Source: Semisulcospira habei (lineage: Eukaryota > Mollusca > Gastropoda > Semisulcospiridae). Taken from it: a stretch of 64,000 bases of DNA. Where the stretch lies: the NCBI GenBank assembly GCA_036245525.1, contig BTPG01000007.1, positions 161,878,063 to 161,942,062 of the forward strand, in the 5' to 3' direction. The notes beneath the pieces are model-generated. The model worked only from the letters and a program-made list of their open reading frames with translations, was not told the DNA's origin and searched no databases. The position numbers and the translations under genes are program-made. This document shows positions 45,405-57,710 of the stretch, one piece after another. How positions within the stretch are numbered: the stretch's first letter is position 1; every line of letters begins with the position of its first letter.

Positions 45405-48400
45405 CAATGACAATGATCCTTTATTTGACAACGATGACAATGATCCTTTATTTGACAACGGTAAAAGTTTTGGTAGTAACAACCATTTTTCGAACTTGCC
45501 GTTGCTAATCTACTGATCACAGAGTTACCATCGCACTAATTGTTTTCTACTACTGAAAAGGGAAAAAAATTACATGACACAGCACAAGCCAAGAATGAAG
45601 AAGAAGAAAAAAAAATATAAGGGAGAAGTGACATAGGAATTACCAACTTTACTGGTCGGGCATAATGACATGTTGTGAGGTTTAATTAAAATAATATAAT
45701 AAGAATACACACAACCTAATACGCATACATGACGCATACACATTTGAGCACGCCACTCTCTATCTCTAATATACACGTACGCACACGCACACACTCGGCA
45801 CGCACACACACACACGTCCACACACACGCTTACGCGGCAATTAACGTTAAGCTAGTCATATGAGTAGCTGGCTACATACAAGCTGTACCGAATAAATATG
45901 AGTCATCAAAACCTGTGATACACGCAATTAATGATCTAATGAGAAATAGCATTTTTCAATATGTGCACAGTCACGGGGATGCTGCTGACAAAAATAAGTA
46001 CTTGATGACTAGACTGACTTTAAACAAGGAGAAAGTAGCTGATGTCGTGACGTTTCTAGGCAAGGCATTCCAAAGACTAGAGCCAGAGAACGTCAAACTC
46101 GTTTTATAGAGATCAATTCTAGGTCGCGGCACAATAAGGGATTTTCTTGATCTGGAGTATGTTGATGACTGGACGGTAAATAGCGATGTGATATATCGGG
46201 GTCTCTCTCTCTTGTCTTGACTTCGCGAACGAAGATTTTATAGGAGTTGCCCACGACGTCTGCAGGCTTGTTCGTGGCTGCGGAGGCCAATCCGAGACAG
46301 GCAGGTTCGACCGCAGTGGCTGCAGGGGAAGGTATGGCCGGGGTTCTGAGCTGCGGCATCTCTGTTTTTTCTCCTGAGCCGCTTGTCCTTAAGGCTAGCT
46401 CTGTGAGAGTCCTCAAAGGAGACAGCTGCCTTGTAAATGGTGGAGCGCCAGGTGTCACGGTCCGCAGCAAGCGAAGACCACTGGTGGTAGTCGATTTGGC
46501 AGGCACTAAGTGACTTCTTGAGACAGTCTTTGTATCTCTTCTTTGGTGCCCCTCTGTCACGGTGTCCAGTAGCAAGCTCGCCGAACAGGGTGATCTTTGG
46601 TAGGCGATGATCCTCCATCCTGGAGACATGCCCCGCCCAGCGGAGCTGTGTCCGCAGCAGCAAAGCCTCGATGCTCACAGTTTCAGCCTGTTCAAGGACC
46701 TCGACGTTGGTGACATAGTCACTCCAGTGAATGCCCAGGATGGTACGCAGGCAGCGCTGGTGGAAGCGTTCGAGGAGTCGTAGTTGGCTGCGGTAGAGGG
46801 CCCAGGACTCGGAACCATACAGCAGGGTGGTGAGGACCACAGCTCTGTACACGCTGATCTTGGTGCCTGTTTTCAGCTGTTGATTGTGCCACACCCGCTT
46901 GAAAAGTCGCCCGAAAGCGCTGTTCGCTTTTGCCAGCCTGCTGTCAAGCTCCTTGTCCAGCTTGGCGTCCGACGTGATAATGCAGCCAAGGTAAGTAAAC
47001 TGATGCACTGACTTTAGATCAGACTCGCCAATGGTGATGTGAGGAGGGCGATACACTGTCTTGGGTGCCGGCTGATGGAGGACCTCTGTCTTTTTCAGAC
47101 TGACCTCGAGTCCAAAGAGCTGGGCAGCATCTGCGAAGCAAGACGTGATGCGCTGCAGGGCTCTCTCTGTGTGTGCAACGAGGGCAGCATCATCAGCAAA
47201 AAGCAGCTCACGAATCAGTTGGTCTAGGGTTTTCGTGTGGGCCTGCAGTCGTCTGAGGTTGAACAGGCTGCCATCGAGACGATACCTGATGTACACTGCA
47301 TCGTCATCATCAAGGTCCACTGTGGCCTGCTTCAACATCATGCTAAAAAAGATGGTGAAGAGGGTCGGTGCCAGCACGCAGCCCTGCTTTACGCCGTTGA
47401 GAATAGGGAATGGTTCTGAGAGGTCATTGTTGAGTCTGACCTGGCCTTGCTGGTCCTCGTGTAGCTGGACAATCATGTTGAGGAACTTTGGGGGACAGCC
47501 AAGTCGCTCCAGGATCTGCCACATGCCTTGCCTGCTCACAGTGTCGAACGCTTTTGTTAGGTCGACAAATGTTACGTACAGCCCTTTGTTCTGCTCGCGG
47601 CACTTCTCCTGTAGCTGTCTCAGCACAAAGACCATATCGGTGGTGCTCCTGTTTGCTCTGAAGCCACACTGGCCCTCTGGGAGTTGGTCTTCAGCGATGG
47701 CAGGTACCAGCCGATTCAGGAGCAGCCTTGCAAGGATTTTCCCAGCATGGGTATCGGGGTAGCTTATCGTTTAATGCCTTGAACATAACCATTCCCTTAT
47801 TGTAAATTAGATGATCTTTCAGGGGCAGAATTTTTAAGGCTGCCAATTTTTGGTCAGTAGTTAAGCTGGGATCAGGGAGTATTAGTTTGGCAGCTCTCCG
47901 ATGTAGAGAGTTCAATCTTTTCAAATTGACATCGCTCGAACCGTCCCACACAGTAGAAGCATAGTCTATATGCTATCTAATATGGGCATTGAAGAACAGT
48001 TGACGTGTCTCCATATCAGTAATGTGTTTAAGTTGTGCTAAGATGTACAGATTTCTGGAGAAAATTTTACAAACATTACTGATGTGTGGCTGCCACCTAA
48101 GCTGGTTGTCCACCGTGACTCCTAGCAGGCGATGGTTAGTAACTTGGCTGATGGTTTTGCCTTGGAGGGACAGAGTGAGAGAGAGCCAATCTGGTGTTTT
48201 CGGTGGGTGCTAATTACCATGCTCTCCGTTTTTACCGGGTTTAAAATCATAATATTATGACTGCACCATTCATCAATATCTTGCAGTGTGTTTTGCAGTC
48301 GTGAATTGATGTTTGATATATCCTTATCTGGCGTGTGTACAGCAGCATCATCTGCAAACATATCACATGTAACGCTTTCATTTTTTATCGCAAGAGGAAG

Positions 48401-49315
48401 ATCATTTATGAACAAGCAGAATAAAAGGGGACCAAGAATAGAGCCCTGTGGTACGCCATGTTTCACTAACCCTTGATTCGAGTATGAACCATTAAGTAAT
48501 ACCTTTTGTTTTCTACCTTCGAGGTAGGATTTGAGAAACAACGCCGAGTTGTTGGTATACATGGATACTTTCTTGATCAGTATTTCGTGGTTTACTAGAT
48601 CAAAGGCTTTACGAAAATCTAGAAACATGACTCCTGTAAGTTTTGAGTCGTTGATGGAAGATAACCAGGTGTCTATCATCCGTATCAGCGCAGTGTGACA
48701 TGAGTATTCTGATCTGAAGCCCGACTGCAATGAATAGATTAATTTTCGGCTTTCCAGGTATATAGATAGATGCTTGTGAATATGCCGTTCTAACTGCTTG
48801 GACAGAACAGGTAGAAGTGATATGGGCCTAAAATTATTAATTTCACTAAGATCTTTAGATTTAGGTAGAGGTATTACTTTCGCGTCTTTAAATGCGTCTG
48901 GAAAACAATTAAAATTAATACAGAGGTTGTAGATATAAGTGATACTCTCTACAATGTAAGGGAGAGATATCTTGAGTATTTTCGCACTAATCTCATCCAG
49001 TCCTGATGATTTTTTATTTTCCAAGGATGTAATTAATTTACCAACTTCATGGACCGCTATAGTGGGTATGATGAAAGGTTTTGTGCCGGCAGTTCTCTGC
49101 TTGCAGAAATCGACTAAGTTGTCCGGGCATACATAGTCATGCGACTCAGTTCCCGGCGGGATTAATGATTCTGCTACGGAGACGAAGTGGCTGTTGAAAC
49201 TGTTTGCTGTGAGATGCGGCGGTAAAGGAGCTGTGCTTTTATTCGTGCCTCTAGTAACTAAATTTATCGCACGCCATATTGTGGCACAGTCTTTACTTTT
49301 GTGAATAACTTTATC
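45405..49315 (-). mobile_element. LINE-3: 5'-truncated non-LTR retrotransposon, interrupted by LINE-4
   Basis: Minus frame 49315-48122 has pre-RT sequence (LVTRGTNKSTAPLPPHLTAN), then RT: KSSGLDEISAKILK, CFPDAFKDAKVIPLPKSKD, NFRPISLLPVLSKQLERHIH, YSLQSGFRSEYSCHTALIRM, TGVMFLDFRKAFDLVNHEIL, VKHGVPQGSILGPLLFCLFI and CDMFADDAAVHT. A frameshift near 48190 follows; RLNSLHRRAAKLILPD and KGMVMFKALNDKLP (47951-47752) come next. After LINE-4 the frame goes on at 46193 with SSLWNALPRNVTTSATFSLF and KVSLVIKYLF, the usual LINE tail. The 3' end holds repeats of AATGATCCTTTATTTGACAA, then the GAGT tract. Confidence 0.85.
46203..47751 (-). mobile_element. LINE-4: 5'-truncated LINE with C-terminal zinc finger, nested in LINE-3
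   Basis: TATCGGGGT flanks it at 46194-46202 and 47752-47760, a 9-bp target duplication. The intact 465-codon frame (47635-46238) has TKAFDTVSRQGMWQILERLG, GVKQGCVLAPTLFTIFFSMM, RELLFADDAALVAHTERALQ, FTYLGCIITSDAKLDKELDS, LLYGSESWALYRSQLRLLER, GHRDRGAPKKRYKDCLKKSL, and a C2H2-like end PCSHCGRTCLSRIGLRSHEQAC. The 3' tail is GAGAGAGAGA. The frame has no stop, so it moved recently. A short copy lies at 55277-55613. Confidence 0.9.
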
Positions 49316-49367
49316 GTGAGAGTGAGTGAGTGAGTGAGTGAGTGAGTGAGTGAGTGAGTGAGTGAGT

Positions 49368-49441
<74 letters not shown>
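49316..49441. repeat. (GTGA)n then (GA)n microsatellite
   Basis: About 15 GTGA units, then about 33 GA units. Confidence 0.95.
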
Positions 49442-49443
<2 letters not shown>

Positions 49444-50090
49444 ACAAAAATCTCCGAAGTTTGCGTACGTACAATAAAAGAAATAATAAAATAAAAGAAA
49501 TGCTTCATGCAGGGGGTGTCTAGGAGCCTTTTTGAGCAGATTTAAATGTCTCATTAAAGAGTTAAATGATCGTTTATAAAAGTCGGTTGATCCACATTAT
49601 TAGGGTTCGTAATTGTAATTATATGCTCTTAAAATTTTGAATATCGCTAGTTCGGAGAAAGACATTGGATGATTTCGTTCCTCTTTAGATCGAGGCAAGG
49701 CAAGTTTGCGTCAAGTTTCATTGATGCTGTTTTATCGTGGTCAGTTTTGTCATTTATCACACAACTGGCAGTGATTCCGTTCAAGTTGCATCCGTGTTGA
49801 CCGGTCGCAGATCTACAAGAACGCGCCGATCCACACAAACTGTACGTGGAAAATGAGCATCAGCAAGTACAGGTCACAGACGCTATCAGTGCCTACAGAG
49901 CCGGGTAGGTGTTTTTGTTATTAGTGTTGCTTTTTTTTTAAAAAAAAATTAGCACACTTATCCGAGCTATTTTAGTCCATACAGTCTTGTCTCATCGTAG
50001 CAGGATGGCAGTGCTGCTCAGCGCTCTCTATTGCTGGCTGTGTTCTCAGTGTCAAGCTGAGCTGATTATTTTCACTCACGAATAAAATCG

Positions 50091-50091
<1 letters not shown>

Positions 50092-50159
<68 letters not shown>

Positions 50160-50204
50160 TGTGTGTGTGTGTGTGTGTGTGGTGTGTGTCTGTCTGTCTG
50201 TCTG
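50092..50204. repeat. (GT)n/(GC GT)n microsatellite in the intron between exons a and b
   Basis: GT, then GTGC, then GT and CTGT units. Confidence 0.9.
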
Positions 50205-50777
50205 TGAAAGAGAGGGAGAGAGAGAGAAATTATTAATAAATAATCATGCATGTATGATTTGTATTTCAGGTTGAATGGTCACTGTTCTCATGTCATTGGG
50301 CTTCAGAAAACTCTTCAGTATTTCAAGGCAGCTAAACTGTTTGACCCATATGCCTACTCGACTGAGCTGCAGTGGCATGCCACAAGCCTGGTGAGCAGCA
50401 ATATCAAAAGGCACAAAGATCGCATCTGTCCCAATAATAAAACCATGGTGTGCTAGCCAGACCATCGGAGAAGCGGACGAAAAGGCCCATAACATGCCAC
50501 ATCAACACAAGCAAGAAGTATTACCTAAAATAAAATCAAAACTATTATTAACTGGTAAATTATATTTTATTCTGGAATATGATTGGTTCACATGCCGAAA
50601 CACAACACACAGAGAAATAATGGTTCAGGTCATAAATGGCTGAATCACAGTGACACTTACAATTTGATAGCATAGAAATACTAGATTCAAAACTCATTTT
50701 CACTTTATTATGAAGTCTTCAAAATTTCTCAATCAGCACAGAGTGAGAAACAGTCTATCGTGTGGCTGTACTACAGC

Positions 50778-50998
50778 TGCATTAACATATGTTTGGTGTT
50801 TGGCTCTTTTGTCATTTGTGTTGCCAAATGACCAATTGTTTAAGCACAAGTATAGTGAAAAAGCACGAATTTCAGCACCTACAGTGTAGGTGCTGAAAGT
50901 CTGTCCTTTTTCACTATACTTGTGCTTAATAGATTGACCATTTGGCAACACAAATGATTTTTTAAAAAGCCAAAAACCAAACATATGTTAATGCAGTG
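50778..50998. mobile_element. Fold-back element with GCTGCATTAACATATGTTTG ends
   Basis: GCATTAACATATGTTTGGT at the left is the inverse of ACCAAACATATGTTAATGC at the right. CATTTGTGTTGCCAAATG matches CATTTGGCAACACAAATG, and TTTCAGCACCTACA meets TGTAGGTGCTGAAA at the tip. The arms are about 105 bp. No relative lies elsewhere in the window. Confidence 0.8.
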
Positions 50999-51502
50999 TA
51001 GAACTTGAACAGGTTGTTTAGTTGACTCTCCTTTTTTCTCACAAAGTCCACTCCAAATACTTTTTCTTCTGCTGGTTGCGTCTGCACACCTTAGTTCTTT
51101 GCAGCCTTGAGAGGGGGTCATTCAGATTTGTCAGATTCTTGATCTGATCTCTTCCAGCAGGTCTATTTTTATCTTCTAGCTTGCTATTTCAGAATTTGCA
51201 CTCTGCAGCCATGGCCAGGTAGTCTAATGGTGAAAAAAAATATAAACAGTATATGTATATGATTAACTTAAAACGTCAAAAGTATTTCTAAAACTGCACG
51301 CAATATTTGTCCAAAGACCAGGAGACTGAAAAGAGAGCCAATGCCAGGGAATCAACAGGGTCGCTGACATGTGTGTCACAACGAGGTCCCCAGTTGATCT
51401 CCCACAAGAACTGGATCGCCTTTGTTTGTCCAGTTAGTGTCCAAATCCTGAGAAACGTGAGGAAAGAACAGAGAACTGACCAGTTCTAATCACTGGGTAG
51501 TG

Positions 51503-52682
51503 GTACCCAACGGAGAAAGAAACACGCTTAGAAAAGACGGGTACAACACAATTTATTAATATTTCGGGTAAATACCCTTTGTCAAAATAGACAAACAAAC
51601 AGAGAGATTAGCCGCTACTTATCTTCATTGGCAGAAGGAATGTGGGTAGTGGGGGGGGGGAACCAGAAACTAGCAACATGAAACTTCCACATAGATCTAA
51701 ATAGAAAAGCAAACGTTTCTGACAAATATCTTGACAAAATCTTTTCACACACTTTTTTTTCAGCTGCAGCCACATTTTATGTACAGGACATGAGGACACT
51801 GCCAAGAGTAAATATTTAGAAGTACTTCCTGACAGACACATGCACAAGCGCACCATTGTGGTTAATCCACAGTTTTTATTTCTAGGAGCAACTCAAAGTG
51901 TGCGACAGTGGCCAGACAGACATAATCAAGGTCAAATGCCCACCCGCATCCAGAAATTACACCATACTCGAGGCATGTCAGTTACCAGGATTTTGTGTAA
52001 AAATAGCTGACAACACCAGCGTGGGACTGAAGAAATCATATTCTTACCACACACACAGGTGCAAGGCCAGCTAAATATCACAGGTTATTGTTTTTACGCA
52101 AAGGGATGTAAATGTATCTCAAATCACATCAGACATTCCATTCATGGCATCACTGTTTCACACTCTGTCAGCTTTCTACAAAGAACAATGAAAGCCTTAC
52201 TTGGAAAGTGAAATGTCATCACAGAGTGTAAGCGAAATGTTAGGTATGCACCTCTGCTTTTATTGTCAGCATAATATACACAAAGATATACTTGCCTCAT
52301 TGTTTTGCTGCCCCACACTTGCCAGTTACAGTGTCAGGTGTATGTTGCAAGACTTGATCTTCCTGCGAAGATTTTACAGAATGTGTACTGCTCCCTTTTG
52401 TGAGCAGTCTGGATTTGTAGGCAGGTGACTCGTCTGCTGGAATTGGGTAAGGTACAACTCACTGGGTTCGCCATCCCAAATATGCTGAGAAGAAAAACGT
52501 TGCATGAAAATATGCTCATCATAAATAGATCTGATGAAATGTGTTATTGTAGGAGTGATGTGTCTATATGTGCTTGTCGTGGTTTGTTACAATGAGTGAG
52601 AGAGTGCAAACTGAAGAAACGTAAGAGCATAAACCTTTGGTTATGGTGTTTCTGGAGAGTTAACCAGTTACATATTTAAAAT

Positions 52683-52755
<73 letters not shown>

Positions 52756-52959
52756 TCATCCCAAGTGAGCAGATCAGTGTAGCGGTACTGCCTGATAGCG
52801 AGTGTTAGCACATTATTGAGCACATTTCTGCGAATGAAGATAAGTAGCGGCTGATCTCTCTGTTTACTTGTCTATTTTGACAAAGGGTATTTACCCAAAA
52901 TATTAATAAATTGTGTTGTATCCGTCTTTTCTAAGTGTGTTTCTTTCTCCGTTGGGTAC
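51503..52959. mobile_element. Long-armed element with GTACCCAACGG ends, 1.46 kb
   Basis: The arms (51503-51645 and about 52828-52959) match the two halves of the palindrome at 20980-21264. The split is at the palindrome tip (GCAGAAGGAATGTGG on the left, TTTCTGCGAATGAAG on the right). Between them are a YqaJ-like exon (51886-52074) and a CA microsatellite, but no transposase. It is either a TIR element carrying captured exon sequence, or a palindrome that was split by an insertion. Confidence 0.7.
52686..52753. repeat. (CA)n microsatellite
   Basis: About 34 CA units within the long-armed element. Confidence 0.95.
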
Positions 52960-53999
<1,040 letters not shown>

Positions 54000-54345
54000 G
54001 GGTGTCTGTGGTGGGAGTGGGTGGTAGGAACAAAGAAAATAATTCCATTTCAGTAATCTAAGTCTACAGTTTTTAAACCGTGCCTGGGTTTCGTTTTTTT
54101 TTTTTTTTTTTCTTTTGCGGGTGGTGATGGGGTGATGGTGGTGAGGCGGGGCGTGAGGTGAGGTGGTGATGCGGGTGGGGCGGGGTGGGGGGAGGGGGCA
54201 GGGGGCAGGGCGCGGGGGTGGGCGGTGCTTTTCATGTGTCTCTCATTCGTTACTCTTTGAGTGCATGTTTAGTGTTTGTGTGTGAGGAGGGCGGGCGGGC
54301 GTGTGTTTTTCTCTGTATATTCACAACAACGGCCGAAAAAGATCG

Positions 54346-54455
54346 GACTGCAAGGCAGTGGATGAATGCTCTAAAGTGATGGTCCCTGTGTGTGGTTCAA
54401 ACGGTCAGCTCTTTTCCAACCCTTTTCTCTTTCAGGCCTACAAGCAGCAGCGCCA
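54346..54455 (+). pseudogene. KazE: lone Kazal-like exon with lost cysteines
   Basis: The frame reads DCKAVDECSKVMVPVCGSNG followed by QLFSNPFLFQAYKQQRQ and meets CA|GTAAGT at 54456. Order and spacing match Kazal exon 2: first, second and third Cys, then SNG, but the fourth Cys is Phe (NPFLF) and the fifth is absent (KQQRQ). P1 would be Lys. No acceptor gives the right phase, and no exon 1 or exon 3 is seen nearby. It is best taken as a decayed copy. Confidence 0.55.
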
Positions 54456-54503
54456 GTAAGTCGACAGTCACATCAGGACGCTCAAAGGAACACGTTTCCC
54501 AGT

Positions 54504-54600
54504 GCGCAAAGGCCATCGGGCCGATGTCGGCCGCAGTTGGCCTGCGCACGCCTGTGCGCAGGCCAACGGTGGCCGACGTCGGCACGATGGCCTTTTGCGC
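54504..54600. repeat. GC-rich palindrome, 97 bp
   Basis: GCGCAAAGGCCATCGGGCCG on the left against CGGCACGATGGCCTTTTGCGC on the right, and TTGGCCTGCGCACG / CTGTGCGCAGGCCAA at the tip. It begins 48 bases after the KazE donor site. Confidence 0.85.
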
Positions 54601-54867
54601 GTTGGGGTGTGTGTGAAAACTTGCCATAATATCACTCGGGAGGGGGGGGGGGGGTGCGTTCCAAACACCCCAAAAAGGGACTTGGTTATAACATTTTAAA
54701 GAATTGTAGAATTGAGACTACTTATCACATGCTGCCCTGGTAACGTGATAAGTAGCCTCCCGTTGCCTTGACAACGGGTGACCAGGGCAAAAGAAAGGCG
54801 AAAAATTCGAACAGAGCTAGGCTAATGATAAATGTCTGAACGAAAACAAATGAGTTTCGAGGGCCCA

Positions 54868-54973
54868 GTTGCATGAGTGAGCTTAGTCCTGCGCCAGCCA
54901 CTAAGCAAGGTGCTCCGCTATAGCGAAGCACCTTGCTTAGTGGCTGGCGCAGAACTAAGCACACTTATGCAAC
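54868..54973. repeat. Palindrome with about 45-bp arms
   Basis: CTGCGCCAGCCACTAAGCAA then GGTGCT is exactly inverted in AGCACC then TTGCTTAGTGGCTGGCGCAG; outer GTTGCAT / ATGCAAC and CTTAGT / ACTAAG pair with small mismatches. Just before it, GCCCTGGT / ACCAGGGC (54733-54788) encloses two smaller hairpins. Confidence 0.85.
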
Positions 54974-55276
54974 CGACTACAGATGACACGTCAGATAAGA
55001 GTTTTTTTGGGGGGGACATTGGTCTAGCCAGTGAAAAACGAGCAAAAAAAGTACGCACAACTAAAACAAAATGGATATGATAGAACAGCACTTTTGGATT
55101 CTCATCGTGACTGAAGTCATCCAAAGAACAAACCCCCACACCCAGCCAACCACCCCTGAAGGAAAAAGAGAGAAATATTATCGTTGACACTTTTTTTTTA
55201 AATCAGATACGAGAAATGAGTTACAACGGGCTTTCATAGGAAAGAGGGTAGTATTAGATCATGTACAAGTGGATGT

Positions 55277-55613
55277 CTACAAAGACTGTCTCAAGAAGTC
55301 ACTTAGTGCCTGCCAAATCGACCACCACCAGTGGTCTTCGCTTGCTGCGGACCGTGACACCTGGCGCTCCACCATTTACAAGGCAGCTGTCTCCTTTGAG
55401 GACTCTCACAGAGCTAGCCTTAAGGACAAGCGGCTCAGGAGAAAAAACAGAGATGCCGCAGATCAGAACCCTGGCCATACCTTCCCCTGCAGCCACTGCG
55501 GTCGAACCTGCCTGTCTCGGATTGGCCTCCGCAGCCACGAACAAGCCTGCAGACGTCGTGGGCAACTCCTATAAAATCTTCGTTCGCGAAGTCAAGCCAA
55601 GAGAGAGAGAGAG
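55277..55613 (+). mobile_element. 337-bp 3' end of LINE-4
   Basis: ACAAGTGGATGT lies at 55265-55276 and 55614-55625, a 12-bp target duplication. The frame DCLKKSLSACQIDHHQWSSL through SHCGRTCLSRIGLRSHEQAC to the stop is intact and differs from LINE-4 by only a few residues. The tail is GAGAGAGAGAGA. Confidence 0.95.
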
Positions 55614-55664
55614 ACAAGTGGATGTAAGTACCAAAATTAATATCCATGACACTGACTGAAGTCT

Positions 55665-55790
55665 GTAGTTTTAACCCCTTAACTGCCGGGGCAAGACAGT
55701 CCAATGCTACCAGCCGCAAGAGACATAAGAGACATAAAACCCTCGCGAGGGTTCATGAGGGTTTATGTCTCCTGTTAGCCCTTTGCTTTG
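55665..55790. repeat. Hairpin, AGACATAAAACCCTCGCGAG type
   Basis: GAGACATAAAACCCTC pairs with GAGGGTTTATGTCTC; outer TTTAACCCCTTAACTG resembles the TTAACCC ends. The right TTAA is not intact. Confidence 0.55.
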
Positions 55791-55833
55791 AATACATTTT
55801 GGTCCACTTTACATCTGTGTACGCACACGCGGG

Positions 55834-55839
<6 letters not shown>

Positions 55840-55899
<60 letters not shown>
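55840..55899. repeat. (CA)n microsatellite
   Basis: About 30 CA units. Confidence 0.95.
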
Positions 55900-55901
<2 letters not shown>

Positions 55902-56129
55902 CGAGACGCTAGTTTTCAGCCAATCGTGTTTGAGCCCCGCTCTAATGTAGAGCAACACTAAGCAACGAGAAATCCACTGGCAGACCCACTAAGCTACCGC
56001 GAAGCCAGCTACCAGGCCAACACGCACAACAGACCTGTGTTTGCTCTTGTCATTTTGTTTTCTATTCTAGTTTTTTAAAATTTCTAGTGTCAGAGCCAGA
56101 GAAGACTCATTTTAGTTTCTCTCTGAAGT

Positions 56130-56345
56130 AGTCAAACATTAAGTCCTTATGCCCTGAGGACGAAATTGTCAAATTTTTGTAGATATCCTCTGAGGTCTGT
56201 ATCACAGTTCTGGAGACAGATCGACCATGATATTTCAAGGTTGGTGTCAGAATAGCTTGGCGGCTAGAGGCCCCAAGCTGTTCTGACACCATCCTTGAAA
56301 TATTATGGTCGATCCACATCCTGTCATACAACTTGTCGCACCAAT
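56130..56345. repeat. Hairpin core copy with decayed outer ends
   Basis: The core 56228-56312: ATATTTCAAGGTTGGTGTCAG against CTGACACCATCCTTGAAATAT; both arms carry GTGTCA/TGACAC and ATTTC/GAAAT. The outer left piece CTGTATCACAGTTCTGG is the inverse of the KazA/KazB flank copy. Confidence 0.7.
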
Positions 56346-56374
56346 AAAAAGGCTTTGGAAACAATGCTAAAGGT

Positions 56375-56387
56375 ACACACACACACA

Positions 56388-56439
<52 letters not shown>

Positions 56440-56583
56440 GCACGCACACACACACACACACTTATGGAAGCACCCACAAACACATCCGCACACACAGAGG
56501 CACACACATGCACGCACAAACTTAAGGATGCACGCACGCGCGCGCGCATGCACGAACACTCGCACACACACAAATGCAACCAC

Positions 56584-56631
<48 letters not shown>

Positions 56632-56633
56632 AC
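56375..56633. repeat. CA/GCAC microsatellite cluster
   Basis: Several CA tracts with GCAC and unique interruptions. Confidence 0.9.
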
Positions 56634-56872
56634 AAACGAACGCAGGCAAGCACGCACAAGCACGTAAGAATGCAAAGATTTCGATAATTTCCGAAGAACT
56701 TGTTTATTTAATTCCATTCCCATTGTTATCAGTTTTGACTCAAACTAGCCTGCTCGTTGAGCACGTTTGATTACTGGTTCTCAACTGTCCCATAAACTGG
56801 GGCCTAAAGTCGTGACGTGAAGGTTCTGCTTGGACACGCATGCTCTGGAGTTTTGGTTGCTGAAGTCTGCCA

Positions 56873-57086
56873 TTAACTCATTCAGCCCGACGGCCGTATT
56901 TCCCAAATTTTGGAGGTGTCATCTAATGACTATGCATCTGTTGCAGGAGATGGATCGACCATGATAATTTAAGGGCAGTGCCAGATTAGCTTGGCGCCGA
57001 CAGGCGCCAAGCTAACCTGGCACTGCCCTTGAATTATTATGGTCGACCCATCTCCTGCTGTAGTGCGTCAGGGCTGAATGAGTTAA
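56873..57086. mobile_element. TTAA-bounded hairpin MITE ending on the KazC stop codon
   Basis: It begins TTAACTCATTCAGCCCGACG and ends CAGGGCTGAATGAGTTAA. The core has AAGGGCAGTGCCAG against CTGGCACTGCCCTT: both arms carry the same CAG/CTG change from consensus. The right TTAA (57083-57086) overlaps the KazC TAA (57085-57083 on the minus strand). Confidence 0.85.
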
Positions 57087-57661
57087 CATTCACCATTCTT
57101 TGCACGACGCAGGCCAGAGCTGAAAAGAATGAAAGGGGGGGGCGGGGGGGGGGTAGGGGGGGGGGGAATTCAGTAATAGAAAACAGTTACCAAAAAAAAA
57201 AAAGCAAGACTGTATGTATTCGGCTCTTTGGCTGTCCGTGGTGCTTTTTTGTCGAGGTGATTCCTGTAAGTTCCATGGTATATCATATGTACACAAGTTC
57301 CATAGTATATCGTATCACTAAGTGAAGGGATCTACTTCAGGCCATAAAGGTTAATGGCTAAAGGTCCATGGTTTATTATTACATGTTCACTTAAGCACCA
57401 TAGCACCATAAGGACAATAGCTTATCTTGCACTTAATTTCCGTGGTTTACCATATCATATACACGTAACATCCATGGTATATCATATCATATGTACTTAC
57501 TTGCATTTCTTGGCAGCCCTGAACATGCATAGGTTGCCGTAGGTGACCCCGTCCGTGCCACATATAGGCATGTACTCCAATGTACAGGCCACAGGTGGAC
57601 AGTCGGTTTGTCGCGGCTTGACCTCAAAATACAGTGCGCTGGACACAGCTGTGCACACCCA

Positions 57662-57710
<49 letters not shown>

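Larger units (their letters stand above)
49800..52074 (+). pseudogene. SWIM zinc finger and YqaJ-type nuclease-like protein, fragmentary exons
   Basis: Exon a (about 49800-49904, ending CCGG|GTAGGT) reads HKLYVENEHQQVQVTDAISA then YRAG. Exon b (from 50270, after TTTCAG, stop at 50454-50456) continues LNGHCSHVIGLQKTLQYFKA, giving the end of a SWIM-type finger (C-x-C...CxH); the first Cys pair is missing (ISAYRAG). Exon c (51886-52074, after TTCTAG, stop TAA) reads DIIKVKCPPASRNYTILEAC, QLPGFCVKIADNTSVGLKKS and YSYHTH, like a YqaJ recombinase/exonuclease domain, where relatives have EIKCP; here the Glu is Lys. In mollusc genomes SWIM and YqaJ parts are often found in one protein. The stop at 50454 and lost residues suggest decay. 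Exon c lies between the arms of the fold-back 51503-52959. Confidence 0.45.

Noticed and set aside
51307..51489. 60-codon frame as part of the SWIM-YqaJ gene
   Set aside because: No motif and no matching splice sites; left out of the model.
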